A DNA stretch of 64,000 bases from Campylobacter showae CSUNSWCD (GTDB lineage Bacteria; Campylobacterota; Campylobacteria; Campylobacterales; Campylobacteraceae), in contig NZ_AMZQ01000008.1 in NCBI RefSeq assembly GCF_000313615.1, positions 62,001-126,000 of the forward strand. The letters are read 5' to 3'. Below are positions 53,608 through 63,823 of the stretch, piece by piece. The notes under the pieces were generated by a model that searched no databases, was not told the origin of the DNA, and worked only from the letters and a program-made list of their open reading frames with translations. Position 1 is the first letter of the stretch. Each line of letters starts with the position of its first letter. A program made the translations under genes and the position numbers.

Positions 53608-54164
53608 AAAATGCCTTTTTTTGTTGAGAATTTTTGCGAAACGGCATCGATGTCGGTTTTTATTAGCTCATTTAGCGCGTTTTCACAGTAGTCTAAAATT
53701 TTTTCCAGCCCCTCTTTTTCCTCTGCGTTAAATTCTCCAAGCACGTGACCGGTTACAGCGCTTTCGCCTTTGTGCGCGCTTCTACCGATACCAATACGAA
53801 CGCGCTCGTAATCTGCGCCCATTAACGCGTCGATTGATTTTAGCCCATTATGCCCGCCGTTTCCGCCGCCCTTTTTAAATTTAACGACGCCGAAATTTAA
53901 ATCAAGATCGTCGTGAATAACGATAATGCGCTCAGGCTTATAAAAATCTGCGACGGCTTTCACGCTTCGTCCACTTAGGTTCATAAAAGTCGTTGGTTTT
54001 AAAAGAAGTAGATTTTGAAATTTAAACAGATCGCCTTGAAATTTGACTGAGCTCACATCTGTAAAATTTGAGTTTTTAAGTCTATCTATCAGCATAAAGC
54101 CGACGTTATGTCTTGTTTTGGAGTACTCGGGACCGGGATTCCCCAGTCCAACTATGAGTATCAA
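53604..54164 (-). CDS. pth: peptidyl-tRNA hydrolase
   Basis: A 186-residue enzyme that frees tRNA from stalled peptidyl-tRNA. The N-terminus [20 protein letters not shown] carries the active-site Asn and His. [22 protein letters not shown] and [12 protein letters not shown] are all present. It lies nine bases after rplY, the standard order. Confidence 0.96.
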   Translation of the reverse strand: MILIVGLGNPGPEYSKTRHNVGFMLIDRLKNSNFTDVSSVKFQGDLFKFQNLLLLKPTTFMNLSGRSVKAVADFYKPERIIVIHDDLDLNFGVVKFKKGGGNGGHNGLKSIDALMGADYERVRIGIGRSAHKGESAVTGHVLGEFNAEEKEGLEKILDYCENALNELIKTDIDAVSQKFSTKKGIL

Positions 54165-54172
54165 GGCTAGCC

Positions 54173-54709
54173 TTATTTAGCTTTTATTACGCCTAGAACC
54201 GCTACGCGGTCAGCATCGATAATAGTGACGCCCGCAGGAACGGTTATATCGCGTACTAGGACGGTGTCGTCTATATCAAGGCCGCTAACGTCTATGTCGA
54301 ATGAATTAGGCAAATTTTCAGCCGTGCATTTTACGGCTAAGCGTCTTTTTGAGATAATCAAAACGCCTTTATTTTTTAGACCCACAGGAGTTCCGTAAGG
54401 TTTAACCGGGATCATATATTTTGAGACGACGCCTGGAAGCGCAACCTTCAAATCAACGTGTTTTAGCGCATTTGTCACAGGGTCTTTTTGGTATTCGACT
54501 ACTACGACTTTCAAGGTTTTTCCGCCCACTTTTACGTCAAACGCAAGGCTCTCTTTTTTGCGAACCTCTTTTATAAAATCATTGATTTTAAAAGCGGCCT
54601 GCACGTTCTCTAATCCCTTGCCGTAAATGTTGGCGATTAGATAACCATCTCTTCTCAAGGCTTTTGACGCCTTTTTACCGATACTCTCTCTAACGATACC
54701 TTCTAACAT
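54173..54709 (-). CDS. rplY: 50S ribosomal protein L25 (Ctc form)
   Basis: A 178-residue long-form L25/Ctc protein. The 5S rRNA-binding N-terminal domain ([20 protein letters not shown], then [18 protein letters not shown]) is followed by the TL5 C-terminal domain ([20 protein letters not shown]). It heads rplY–pth–lptG. Confidence 0.95.
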   Translation of the reverse strand: MLEGIVRESIGKKASKALRRDGYLIANIYGKGLENVQAAFKINDFIKEVRKKESLAFDVKVGGKTLKVVVVEYQKDPVTNALKHVDLKVALPGVVSKYMIPVKPYGTPVGLKNKGVLIISKRRLAVKCTAENLPNSFDIDVSGLDIDDTVLVRDITVPAGVTIIDADRVAVLGVIKAK

Positions 54710-54767
54710 CGTTTTCCTTTCCTTAAAAATAGAGGCAGATGATACCCAAATTTATATAAATTTCGCC

Positions 54768-57029
54768 TTACTTGATATCTTTGAGCGCAATAACTTCGCT
54801 TTGAAATTCTTTTAAAAGCTCTACATCCTCTTCGATAGAGGCAACCATCGCTCGTTTTTTAGCAAGGTCGGCACTCTTGATTTTGATATCGAGGTTTTCC
54901 CTTCTACTGGCGCTTTTTAGCGCTTCTTCTTTTGTTATGATTCCCGAAGTATACATGTCAAGCAAATGCTGCTCAAAGGTCTGCATTCCGTAGGTATTTT
55001 TACTTTGTTCTATCGCGTCGTAAATTTCGCTATCTCTATCTTCTAAGATCATATCTCTTATTCTTATGTTTTTTACCATTATTTCGCAAGCGACACGGCG
55101 TTTGCCGGTCGTAGTCACGACAAGGCGCTGAGATATGATAGCCTCCGCAACCGAAGCAAAGGTCATTCTGATTCGGTTTTGCTCCTCTTTAGGAAACATG
55201 TTTATGACGCGGCCGATAGTTTCTTTTGCATCAAGAGTGTGAAGCGTCGCAAGCACCAGGTGTCCTGTTTCTGCGGCATTTATAGCAGTTCTAACGGTCT
55301 CTAGATCTCTCATCTCGCCTACGAATATAACATCTGGATCCTCACGCAAAGAAGCCCTTAGCGCGTCAGCAAAGCTATCTACGTCTTGCCCGATACCGCG
55401 CTGATTTATTACGCTTTTATCATCGCTATATATAAACTCGATCGGATCTTCGATAGTGACGATGTGATAGTTTTTCGTGTGATTTAGGTGGTTTATCATA
55501 CTAGCTAACGTCGTCGTTTTACCGCTACCAGTAGGTCCCGTTACTAGGACGATACCTCTATTTACTTTATTGCAAAGCTTTTCAATAACGGGCGGCAATA
55601 AAAGCTCCGACATCGTAGGAATTTTCGTCGGGATCGTTCTAAATACGAAAGATACGCCATCCATCTGCAAAAAGACATTTGAGCGGAAACGATAGTCGTC
55701 GTTTAGCCTATAGGTAAAATCCACGCTCTTTCTTTTCATAAGATTGTAATAATTCGCCCCTAAAATCTCCTTTGCAAGTAGTATCGAGTTGTCGTAATCT
55801 AAAATTTGATCGCCCATGGTAAATATCTCGCCGTTAAATCTACCTCGAATAACCCTGTCGGATTTTACGTGCAAGTCGCTACCGCCAAGCTCAATAAGCT
55901 TTATTAAGTATTTATCTAGTACGCCCTTCATGGCAATTCTTCTAGCACTTTCATCAGCTAGCATTATTGACGCCCTATCGCCAGGCATTCCAAGACCGCT
56001 ATCATCGGTCGACAGCCCGATTTCGGCCAAAAGCGCAGCCCTATCTTTACGCTTGGCAGGTCTTGCTTCAGCTTCTTTTGCCGTACTTATCCCGCTTTCT
56101 TGCGCGCTTTTGACTTGCACTTGCGTTGCTCCTTTGCTTGTACTTTTATATGCTTGCATTAAATTTGACTCAAAAACTTGTTCTTGCGATTCATGCAAAT
56201 TTTCAGACACGTCAATCTTCGTGTTTTTCTTGGTATTCCAAAAATCTACATTTAAATTTGACTTAGATTGGATTAAATTTACCTCTTTTGCGATTATATC
56301 CGATTCATCTTTCGCTTCTTTATTGTCTCCATTTTGAGATATATTAAATTCGTTTTGAAAAAAGTCTAAAATTTGATCCTTTTCGCTAGGACCTTGCGTC
56401 AAATCAACCTCTTCTACAATAAAACCGACGCCTAAATTGTCTAAGCTTGCGCTATTATCATTAAATTTTGCGTCCGGCGCTTTATCGACGCCCGGTTGCT
56501 CCAACGCCTCAGCTATCTCCGTTTCATCAAGCATATTTTTTTGTTCAAGCGTCTCGTCTAGAGCGTCTATTTCGCTTAACGCTTCATTGATAGCCTGGAG
56601 ATTTTCACTCAACTCATGATTTTTTGCTTCTAGTTTAGCGTGTTCGATAGATTCATCAAATTTGATAGGCTCTGCTTGCTCTTTCTTTTTCAAAAGCTCG
56701 CCATCTAATGGCTTTAATGCCGGTAGGTTATCGAAATCAATATTTTGTCCAAATTTAAACACGGGCTCATGATCGGTCAAATTTTTATATGCGATTCCGC
56801 CTATTTTTTGCTCGTCTTTTTCAGGCTTTAGCTCTATGACTTGCTCTTCTTGCGAATCTTCTTTATTTTTATCTCTTATTTTTTGTATATCGTTTTTTAC
56901 CGCATTCGCTCTTAGATTTATAATACGCTCAAGTTCGTCGTCTTGAGTGTCAAATTTAATGCCGGAGCCAACCGGTTCATAGTCGGCTATCTCTTCTTGT
57001 TCTATCGAATTAAACCCAGAAGACTTCAT
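54768..57029 (-). CDS. PilT-like ATPase with long acidic N-terminal extension
   Basis: A 753-residue protein. Residues from about 368 form a complete PilT/PilU-type ATPase: LGGSDLHVKSD, Walker A GPTGSGKT (498-505), Asp box (VTIEDPIEF), Walker B (DPDVIFVGEMRDLET), His box (TGHLVLATLHTLDA) and EIMVKNIRIRDMILE at the place of the retraction motif. Residues 1-365 are acidic, low in structure and unlike PilT, which is usually about 350 residues. No pilin or pilus assembly gene is near; it lies between rplY and tal and overlaps tal by four bases. It may power a DNA-uptake pseudopilus or act elsewhere; the role is open. Confidence 0.85.
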   Translation of the reverse strand: MKSSGFNSIEQEEIADYEPVGSGIKFDTQDDELERIINLRANAVKNDIQKIRDKNKEDSQEEQVIELKPEKDEQKIGGIAYKNLTDHEPVFKFGQNIDFDNLPALKPLDGELLKKKEQAEPIKFDESIEHAKLEAKNHELSENLQAINEALSEIDALDETLEQKNMLDETEIAEALEQPGVDKAPDAKFNDNSASLDNLGVGFIVEEVDLTQGPSEKDQILDFFQNEFNISQNGDNKEAKDESDIIAKEVNLIQSKSNLNVDFWNTKKNTKIDVSENLHESQEQVFESNLMQAYKSTSKGATQVQVKSAQESGISTAKEAEARPAKRKDRAALLAEIGLSTDDSGLGMPGDRASIMLADESARRIAMKGVLDKYLIKLIELGGSDLHVKSDRVIRGRFNGEIFTMGDQILDYDNSILLAKEILGANYYNLMKRKSVDFTYRLNDDYRFRSNVFLQMDGVSFVFRTIPTKIPTMSELLLPPVIEKLCNKVNRGIVLVTGPTGSGKTTTLASMINHLNHTKNYHIVTIEDPIEFIYSDDKSVINQRGIGQDVDSFADALRASLREDPDVIFVGEMRDLETVRTAINAAETGHLVLATLHTLDAKETIGRVINMFPKEEQNRIRMTFASVAEAIISQRLVVTTTGKRRVACEIMVKNIRIRDMILEDRDSEIYDAIEQSKNTYGMQTFEQHLLDMYTSGIITKEEALKSASRRENLDIKIKSADLAKKRAMVASIEEDVELLKEFQSEVIALKDIK

Positions 57030-58021
57030 TTTAATGCTTTCATGATATCTTCAAATGCAGTTACAAATTGCTTTAAGCCGTCGCTTAGTAAGTCTTTATA
57101 AACCTTCTCCATATCTATGTCGGCCCTTTTTACTACGCCGAAAAATTTCTCTATACTATCGTCGCTAACGGCGGTTTTAGGTTCGTTTTTGCTCGCGATA
57201 AAGGCCTTTATAGTATCAAGCGGGGCCGTATTTATCGCATTTTGATACATCAGCTCTTTTACGTAATAATCCTTTGCTAAATCATCGCCCTTCACCCCCG
57301 TACTAGCAAACAGCGCCCTCGTCGTAGGCAAACTTTTATTTTCTATGATTTTATAAATTTTAGTCGCGTTCATGATACCGATTTGTCCCGTCGGTAGCGA
57401 GTTCTCGCGCATCTTTTCATCTAGCAAGCGATCAAATCTGCTAACAAAAATACTAATCACGCTCTTTGGTAACGGCGTTAGCGGAAATTTCTTTTCATAA
57501 GCCTTTACTCCCTCTTCAAAAGCGTCCAAACACGCTACGGCTTGCTCGGGCGAGAAAATCAGCGTCGCATTTACCGCGATACCGCGCGCAGTTAGAGCGC
57601 TCATCGCTTCAAAGCCGGCTTTTGTAGCAGGTATTTTTATCATGACGTTTGGCATGCCGATCTCCGCGTGAAGTCTAGCACCCTCATCTACCGTAGCTGC
57701 GGCATTATCGCAAAAGCTAGGATCAACCTCTATACTAACAAAACCGTCGTCGCCGTTTACATAATGCTTCAAAAGTTTTATTGCAGCTATCTTGATATCT
57801 TGCATCGCGAGCGTCTCATAAAGCACCTTCGGATATTTTTTACCCATTTGGCTAATGACGTCTTTATAAGAATCCGATAAAAACGCAGCCTTAAAGATGG
57901 ACGGGTTTGAAGTCACGCCGTTAATCGTGCCACTTTGAAGTAAATTTACAAACTCGTTTTGTAAAAAATCGCGCTCGATAAAGTCGCACCACAATGAAAA
58001 ATTTATATCGTTATTAAACAT
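57026..58021 (-). CDS. tal: transaldolase
   Basis: A 331-residue transaldolase of the pentose phosphate pathway. The N-terminal SLWCDFIERDFL, NGVTSNPSIFKAA, the Schiff-base lysine in VMIKIPATKAGFEA and SIFVSRFDRLLDE identify the family. It overlaps the PilT-like gene by four bases and precedes it. Campylobacter lacks most upper glycolysis, so Tal mainly makes pentose and erythrose phosphate for biosynthesis. Confidence 0.93.
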   Translation of the reverse strand: MFNNDINFSLWCDFIERDFLQNEFVNLLQSGTINGVTSNPSIFKAAFLSDSYKDVISQMGKKYPKVLYETLAMQDIKIAAIKLLKHYVNGDDGFVSIEVDPSFCDNAAATVDEGARLHAEIGMPNVMIKIPATKAGFEAMSALTARGIAVNATLIFSPEQAVACLDAFEEGVKAYEKKFPLTPLPKSVISIFVSRFDRLLDEKMRENSLPTGQIGIMNATKIYKIIENKSLPTTRALFASTGVKGDDLAKDYYVKELMYQNAINTAPLDTIKAFIASKNEPKTAVSDDSIEKFFGVVKRADIDMEKVYKDLLSDGLKQFVTAFEDIMKALK

Positions 58022-58034
58022 TTTTCTCGCCTTT

Positions 58035-58658
58035 TTATATCAAATTTACGATCTCGCGCAAATCTTTTTTATCCACGCAACAAGTTGCCGCTTGCCTCAA
58101 AATTTGCTTTGCGCAAAATGCGATTTTTAAATTTGAATGCTCAAACATAGATAGGTCGTTGGCGCCGTCGCCCACGCTCATCGTCTGCTCTTTTGAGATT
58201 CCAAGCAAATTTTGTAAATTTGCAAGCATCGCGCCTTTTGAAAAGCCAAACATCATTTCGCCCCCCACGAGTCCAGTCAGGACGCCGTCTTTGTGATGCA
58301 GGATATTCGCGAAACTAGCATCAAATTTGAGCTTTTCTTGCGCTCTATCGGTGCCCGAGTGAAATCCGCCGCTAAAAACTACGACCTTGATGCCCTTACT
58401 TTTTAGATGCGCGATCAACTCGGCGGCTCCTGGCATGAGCGGCAAATTTGAGCAAATTTGATCTACTTTAGCAAGCTCAAGCCCCTTTAAAAGCGAAACG
58501 CGGCGCGTCAAGCTCTCGAAAAAATCAAGTTCGCCAGCCATCGCTTTTGCAGTTATTTCGCTAACCTCATCGCCCACGCCTTTTGCCGCAGCTAAAAAAT
58601 CTATCGTCTCACCGTCCATCAGCGTCGAATCAAAATCAAATACACAAAGCTTTATCAA
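58035..58658 (-). CDS. serB: phosphoserine phosphatase
   Basis: A 207-residue HAD enzyme. DxDxT motif I is CVFDFDSTLMDGETID, motif II VVVFSGGF, motif III GDGANDLSMFEHS. It makes serine from the product of SerC. It lies between cheW and tal. Confidence 0.94.
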   Translation of the reverse strand: MIKLCVFDFDSTLMDGETIDFLAAAKGVGDEVSEITAKAMAGELDFFESLTRRVSLLKGLELAKVDQICSNLPLMPGAAELIAHLKSKGIKVVVFSGGFHSGTDRAQEKLKFDASFANILHHKDGVLTGLVGGEMMFGFSKGAMLANLQNLLGISKEQTMSVGDGANDLSMFEHSNLKIAFCAKQILRQAATCCVDKKDLREIVNLI

Positions 58659-58666
58659 AATTAATC

Positions 58667-59164
58667 CTAAAAATCACGTTTCAATAGCGTTTCGACTTTT
58701 AAAATCGTAAGAATACTATTATCTCTCTTACCGATGCCATAAATCATACCCTTATCTCTTAAAAGCGTTTCAGGCGGCGGATCGATCCTATTTTGCTGTA
58801 TCCTAATAGCTTCCGTTAGCCTATCAATCACAAATCCAGCAACGTTATCGCCGTCTTTCATTACTATATATCTAGTACTCGTGCTCGGTTTTGCGGCATT
58901 TAGAGAAAATTTCTTTCTCAAGTCGATTAACGGGATGACGCTACCGCGCAAGTTAAATACGCCCAAAACATACTCAGGTACGCTAGGCACGCGAGTGTAT
59001 TCGATGGGCTTAATTATCTCTTGGATATTTAAAATAGGTATCGCATACTCCTCGTCGCCCACGATAAAGCCGACTAGCTGGACGATCTCCTCGTGCTCTT
59101 TTTCGTTTGGGTCTATCACCTGTCTTTTTTGTCTTTTTAGAACCTGATTTAGTTTGTCGTTCAT
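58667..59164 (-). CDS. cheW: chemotaxis coupling protein CheW
   Basis: A 165-residue CheW-domain protein (EEIVQLVGFIVGDEEYAIPI, EYTRVPSVPEYVLGVFNLRG, VIPLIDLRKKF). It links chemoreceptors to CheA. It follows cheA by three bases, part of the cheV–cheA–cheW operon. Confidence 0.96.
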   Translation of the reverse strand: MNDKLNQVLKRQKRQVIDPNEKEHEEIVQLVGFIVGDEEYAIPILNIQEIIKPIEYTRVPSVPEYVLGVFNLRGSVIPLIDLRKKFSLNAAKPSTSTRYIVMKDGDNVAGFVIDRLTEAIRIQQNRIDPPPETLLRDKGMIYGIGKRDNSILTILKVETLLKRDF

Positions 59165-59167
59165 GTT

Positions 59168-61522
59168 CTATCCTATTAGTTTGATATTTTTTCTAACTAC
59201 GTTTTCAAGGTACTCGGACGAATACGGCTTAGTTATATACTCGGTCATTCCTACTTCCACGCCTCTTAGCCTATCGGCCTTTGACGTCCTTGAGGTTACC
59301 GCAATAAGCGGCAAATTTCTATATTTTGAGTACTTGCGAATTTCGCCCGCTAGCGTGTAGCCGTCCATTCGCGGCATTTCGATATCGATTAGCATCGCAT
59401 CAAGCGCATGTTCGCCAGATTTTACGATAGTTAGAGCCTCGACGCCGTTAGTGGCCTCTATCACCGTTACGCCAAGAGGGGCTAGCGATTTTTGCATTAT
59501 GGTTCTGTCCATCTTCGAGTCGTCGACGATCAGCACCTTGTAGTCGCTCGGTTTTTCTTTAACGCTTTTTGAGGATTCCATGCTGGCTTTTATGTCTACT
59601 TTTATATCTTTTGCCATCTCCATCATCATACCTACGTCGATGATGAGTGTTACGCGGCCGTCGCCTCTTATCGTGGCTCCCGCGATTCCAGGGATATTTT
59701 GGAGATAATCACCCATTGATTTAATTACGATCTCCTCTTGTCCTACGAGGCTATCTACGATGATGCCTAGTTTTGCCTCCGCTACGCCGATAACGACCAC
59801 GTATGTCTGATCGCCGCCGTCAAAGACCTGCTTGACGCCAAAGATATCAGATAGCTTAACCAGCGACAACACCTCGTCGCGTAGTCTGAGCACGTTTTTG
59901 CCGTCAATCGTATAGATATCGTCGATCGGCACGCGCACGGTCTCTAAAACGCTTGCTAGAGGAATAGCGAAAAACTCCTCTTGTGCGCCTACTAAAAGCG
60001 ACTGTATGATAGCTAGCGTGAGCGGAATCTTTAGCTTCATCGTCGTGCCCTTACCCACTTCGCTTTCGATGTCGATTATACCGTTTAGCTTTTCGATATT
60101 CGTTTTTACGACGTCCATTCCCACACCGCGGCCGCTTACGTTAGTTACCTTCGCAGCAGTCGAAAATCCAGGCTTAAATATAAGTCCGAACGCCTCTTTA
60201 TCGCTCATAGTATCGGCTTCGCGCTCGGTGATGATGCCCTTTTCTATCGAGCGTGCCTTTAGCATATCGGCATCTAATCCCTTACCGTCGTCGGTGATCT
60301 CGACTACGATATGGTTGCCTTCGTTATAGGCTTTTAGCTGGATGGTGCCTTTTTCCGGTTTGCCAGCAGCTAGTCTGGTAGCGCCGTCTTCGATACCGTG
60401 GTCGCACGAGTTTCTTATCATATGCACGAGTGGATCGCCGATTTGCTCGACGATGGATTTATCAAGCTCCGTCTCCTCGCCCGTGATCTCAAGGTCGATT
60501 TGCTTATTTAGCTCGCGGCTTAGATCGCGGATCATGCGAGGAAATTTATTAAATACCTTTGCAATAGGTAGCATCCTTGTTTTCATAACGGCTAGCTGTA
60601 TGTCAGTAGTTACTAGGCTTAGGCTGGATACTACTTGATTTAGCTCCTCGAGGAATTTCTCGCCCTCATATCTCTCCTCGACGTCGTCGTAAATTTTAAG
60701 CAATCTGTTTTTGCCAAGCACCAGCTCGCCGATCAGGTTCATCAGGTGATCTAGACGCTTAACCTCGACGCGTATAGTCTGCTCGTCCGCGCTAGCTCCA
60801 CTTGATGGAGCGGGTACTTTTTTGTCCTCTTTTTTGTTGGCAGGCTTTGCTGGAGCGGGCTTTGGAGCCGGTGCAGAATTTGAGGGAGCTGGAGCTTGCG
60901 GCGCAGCCGGTGCAGTAGGTTTTGGCGCTTCGCCTGCTGCTGCTTTTTGAGCGCGTCTTGCCTGATCTTCAGCCTTTCTTACTTTCAGCAGTCTTTCTAT
61001 CTCGGCTTCGACCTCGTCGTCGCTTAAATTTGACAAATTTTCATCACTAACCGGTTCAGGCTCTTTTGGCGCCTCTACTACAGGCTCTGGTACCACGGGT
61101 GCAGGCTCGCTAACGGCCGCACTCGGGGCTTCACCTTCGGATATTGCGGTTAGTCTTTTGCAGATATCGCCTATCTCGATGCCTACGTCCGTATCGTTGC
61201 CGCTATCTCTGATACCGTGGAGTAAGCCCTTCATCATATCCACAGACTCTAGCACCACGTCCATGATATCCGGAGTTATCTTTAGTTCATTTCGGCGCGC
61301 TTTATTTAATACATCCTCCATATGGTGAGTTAATTTTGTAAGGATATCGAAATTTAAAAAGCTCGATGACCCCTTGACCGTATGCGCAACGCGGAAAATT
61401 CTATTTAAAAGCTCTAAGTCTTCAGGATTAGACTCAAGTTCTATGAGGTCATGGTCTATTTGTTCTACTAGTTCGAAGGCTTCAACCAGGAAGTCTTCCA
61501 TTATCTCTCTCATATCATCCAT
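59168..61522 (-). CDS. cheA: chemotaxis histidine kinase CheA with C-terminal receiver
   Basis: A 784-residue CheA-Y hybrid. P1 has the phosphorylated His47 in RVAHTVKGSSSF. A long Pro/Ala/Glu linker (about 130-240) replaces a clear P2. P3 begins RVEVKRLDHLMNLIGELVLG. The P4 kinase has HMIRNSCDHGIE, TDDGKGLD and GRGVGMDVV. P5 is CheW-like. A receiver at the C-terminus (VLIVDDSK, then MLIDIEMPRMDGY and ITKPYSS) carries Asp and Lys. The fused receiver is normal for Campylobacterota. Confidence 0.97.
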   Translation of the reverse strand: MDDMREIMEDFLVEAFELVEQIDHDLIELESNPEDLELLNRIFRVAHTVKGSSSFLNFDILTKLTHHMEDVLNKARRNELKITPDIMDVVLESVDMMKGLLHGIRDSGNDTDVGIEIGDICKRLTAISEGEAPSAAVSEPAPVVPEPVVEAPKEPEPVSDENLSNLSDDEVEAEIERLLKVRKAEDQARRAQKAAAGEAPKPTAPAAPQAPAPSNSAPAPKPAPAKPANKKEDKKVPAPSSGASADEQTIRVEVKRLDHLMNLIGELVLGKNRLLKIYDDVEERYEGEKFLEELNQVVSSLSLVTTDIQLAVMKTRMLPIAKVFNKFPRMIRDLSRELNKQIDLEITGEETELDKSIVEQIGDPLVHMIRNSCDHGIEDGATRLAAGKPEKGTIQLKAYNEGNHIVVEITDDGKGLDADMLKARSIEKGIITEREADTMSDKEAFGLIFKPGFSTAAKVTNVSGRGVGMDVVKTNIEKLNGIIDIESEVGKGTTMKLKIPLTLAIIQSLLVGAQEEFFAIPLASVLETVRVPIDDIYTIDGKNVLRLRDEVLSLVKLSDIFGVKQVFDGGDQTYVVVIGVAEAKLGIIVDSLVGQEEIVIKSMGDYLQNIPGIAGATIRGDGRVTLIIDVGMMMEMAKDIKVDIKASMESSKSVKEKPSDYKVLIVDDSKMDRTIMQKSLAPLGVTVIEATNGVEALTIVKSGEHALDAMLIDIEMPRMDGYTLAGEIRKYSKYRNLPLIAVTSRTSKADRLRGVEVGMTEYITKPYSSEYLENVVRKNIKLIG

Positions 61523-61532
61523 GATTTCCCCC

Positions 61533-62474
61533 TTATTTCTTGTTCGCTTCGATCACGCGAAGCACCTCGTTATAAAATAGCGACGCGTCAAATTTGGTTA
61601 GATACGCGGCAGCTCCGGCCTCTTTACTTTGAGCTTCGCTGTAGTCGTTGCTTATAGAAGAGTTAAATATAATAGGAATTCCCGCATATCTTGGATTATT
61701 CTTTAGAGTCGATGCAAAGCGATATCCGTCCATCTGAGGCATTTCGATGTCGCTCAAAATCACTCTTAAAAATTGACTTAGCTTATCGCCGTACATTTCG
61801 TATAGATCTTGCATTCTAGCAAGTCCCTCTACGCCATCTTTTGCTTCGACTACTTTTAGTCCCATTTTTTCTAGCATATCTTTTACTAGTTTTCTTGCCG
61901 TCGAGCTATCGTCTAGCACTAGTGCTAAACCGCTTAAAAGCTTACTTTGATCGATCTCTACTTCCATTTTCGGGCTATAAATGCCAAGCTCTTCGACGAC
62001 GCTTTCAAGGTCAAGTATAAGCAAAACTTCATCGTTTTCGATACGAGTTACGCCAGTTATCTTGCCTTTGTCTAGAGTTCCCGCGTTTGAGGCGAAAGTC
62101 GCAGCCTCTATATCCGCCCAACTTATACGCCTGATACGTTTTGCCTCATGAACGATAAAACCTATCAGTATTCCGCTAAATTCGGCGATGATAACGCGAG
62201 GCTTGATAACTCCGCCTTTGGGTTCTTTTATCTGCATCCATTTGGCTAAATTTATGACAGGTATCACGACGCCGCGTAGGTCAAAAATCCCCTCTATATA
62301 CTCGGGTACTCCTGGAAGCTCGGTTAAATTTGGCATCTTGATGATCTCGCGCACCTTAGCGACATTGACGCCGTATATACCCTCATATACATTGTCTCCC
62401 GACTGCTTAAAGATACGAAAATCAACAAGCTCCATCTCATTTGAACCGGTTTTTAATGTGCCATTTTTAAGCAT
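61533..62474 (-). CDS. cheV: chemotaxis protein CheV
   Basis: A 313-residue protein with an N-terminal CheW domain (NVAKVREIIKMPNLTELPGV, then IFDLRGVVIPVINLAKW) and a C-terminal receiver (LVLDDSSTARKLVKDMLEKM, phospho-Asp in VILSDIEMPQMDGY, TKFDA). It couples receptors and CheA under phospho-control. It is first in the che operon, directly after the metallophosphoesterase. Confidence 0.96.
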   Translation of the reverse strand: MLKNGTLKTGSNEMELVDFRIFKQSGDNVYEGIYGVNVAKVREIIKMPNLTELPGVPEYIEGIFDLRGVVIPVINLAKWMQIKEPKGGVIKPRVIIAEFSGILIGFIVHEAKRIRRISWADIEAATFASNAGTLDKGKITGVTRIENDEVLLILDLESVVEELGIYSPKMEVEIDQSKLLSGLALVLDDSSTARKLVKDMLEKMGLKVVEAKDGVEGLARMQDLYEMYGDKLSQFLRVILSDIEMPQMDGYRFASTLKNNPRYAGIPIIFNSSISNDYSEAQSKEAGAAAYLTKFDASLFYNEVLRVIEANKK

Positions 62475-62475
62475 T

Positions 62476-63216
62476 TTAAACCTTTACGCTCTTTCGAGCA
62501 AACTTAATATTTTGGTCGTATTCTACTACAAAATAGCTTTGCTCGCATGCAAAAGATGGAATATTTATATATTTTTGTTTACCTATCGTGTACTGTTCGC
62601 CCTGGTGATAGTGCCCTTCGATGACAACGTCAGCCTCGTAAAATGCGTTATATCGACGCATTTTTGCCTCGACTAAATTCTTAAAATTCGGTATTTTATA
62701 ATCCAAAATTTTTCGTTTAAGTTTATTTAAAATCTGTTTTGAGAACTTAAATTTTAAAAATTTATCGAAAAAATTCATCGTTTTTAAAAACCATTTGACG
62801 CGCAAAAATCTCAAAGCGTATTTTGAAACAAAAGGCAAAAATATATCTCCATGCGCGATAAGCACGCTTTGGTCGCACTCCGAGGCAAATTTAACCGGCT
62901 GAGCGCCGATCGAATAGACTTTGACGTTTTTAAACAGAGGCGCGAGGTTAAAATCGTGATTTCCTTCGAAATAGTAAATTTCCATTTCCTCGCCCAACTC
63001 GTCGATCGCGCGGACGTATCGCTCGTAAAATTTGACGAAAAACTCGCACTCGCCCGCCAAAAAATCAAACATATCGCCCATCAAAAACAGCTGCGGCGTC
63101 TTTATCTCGCCGCTTTTTAGCGCGCATAAAAAATGCCAGAAATTTTCGCGATTTTCGTTTTCGTGCGAGTCGGCGATAAAGATCGCACTGCTTTTTACGA
63201 CGATTTGCTCAGGCAT
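62476..63216 (-). CDS. calcineurin-like metallophosphoesterase (LpxH-like)
   Basis: A 246-residue metallophosphoesterase. Metal-binding motifs in order: FIADSHENE, LFLMGDMFDFL, YFEGNHDFN, LIAHGDIF and VIEGHYHQGEQ. This matches the UDP-2,3-diacylglucosamine hydrolase-like group; the first motif ADSHEN differs from the canonical DxH of LpxH. ATG at 63216 is preferred to the TTG just before it. The nearby lpxB makes a lipid A role plausible. Confidence 0.82.
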   Translation of the reverse strand: MPEQIVVKSSAIFIADSHENENRENFWHFLCALKSGEIKTPQLFLMGDMFDFLAGECEFFVKFYERYVRAIDELGEEMEIYYFEGNHDFNLAPLFKNVKVYSIGAQPVKFASECDQSVLIAHGDIFLPFVSKYALRFLRVKWFLKTMNFFDKFLKFKFSKQILNKLKRKILDYKIPNFKNLVEAKMRRYNAFYEADVVIEGHYHQGEQYTIGKQKYINIPSFACEQSYFVVEYDQNIKFARKSVKV

Positions 63217-63337
63217 CAAATTTTACTTTTTGTAGCGCCGAATTTGAAAGACTCGGCAAACGCCATAGTTAAATTTAATGGCTCAAATTTAACGGCCGAG
63301 CTCATAAATTTAACGGCTTTAAACGCGCGCATCGGCT

Positions 63338-63820
63338 CTAGAATTTGATCGGCTTATAGCTAACAGAGACGATCTCGACGTCGCTTCTGCCGTTTGGCAA
63401 ATTTAGCGCGACCTCGTCGCCCTCGCTCTTACCAATTAGCTGCTTAGCTAAAGGCGAGTTAATCGAGATGAGTCCGCGCTCTAGGTTGCTCTCAGGCGTA
63501 CCCACTAGCGTATAGGTCTTTTCTAGCTCGGTTTCTACGTCCATGATGACGACCGTGGAGCCAAATTTTACTTTATCGTGCTCGTACTGGGCGGGGTCGA
63601 TTACCTTGGCGCGGCTTATTATGTCGCTAAGCTCGGCTATGCGGCTCTCGATAAACGCCTGCTTTTCGCGCGCGGCGTGGTATTCGGCGTTTTCTTTTAG
63701 GTCGCCGTGACTGCGCGCGATGTCGATCTCCTCGACGATATTGGGGCGCTCGACGGTTTTTAAATTTTTTAGTTCGTTTGTGATTTTTTCATATCCAAAA
63801 AGCGTCATCGGTTCGGTCAT
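63338..63820 (-). CDS. greA: transcription elongation factor GreA
   Basis: A 160-residue GreA: coiled-coil N-terminus ([38 protein letters not shown]) with the acidic tip, and an FKBP-like C-terminus ([18 protein letters not shown]). It rescues backtracked RNA polymerase. It starts three bases after the lpxB stop codon. Confidence 0.96.
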   Translation of the reverse strand: MTEPMTLFGYEKITNELKNLKTVERPNIVEEIDIARSHGDLKENAEYHAAREKQAFIESRIAELSDIISRAKVIDPAQYEHDKVKFGSTVVIMDVETELEKTYTLVGTPESNLERGLISINSPLAKQLIGKSEGDEVALNLPNGRSDVEIVSVSYKPIKF

Positions 63821-63823
63821 TTT

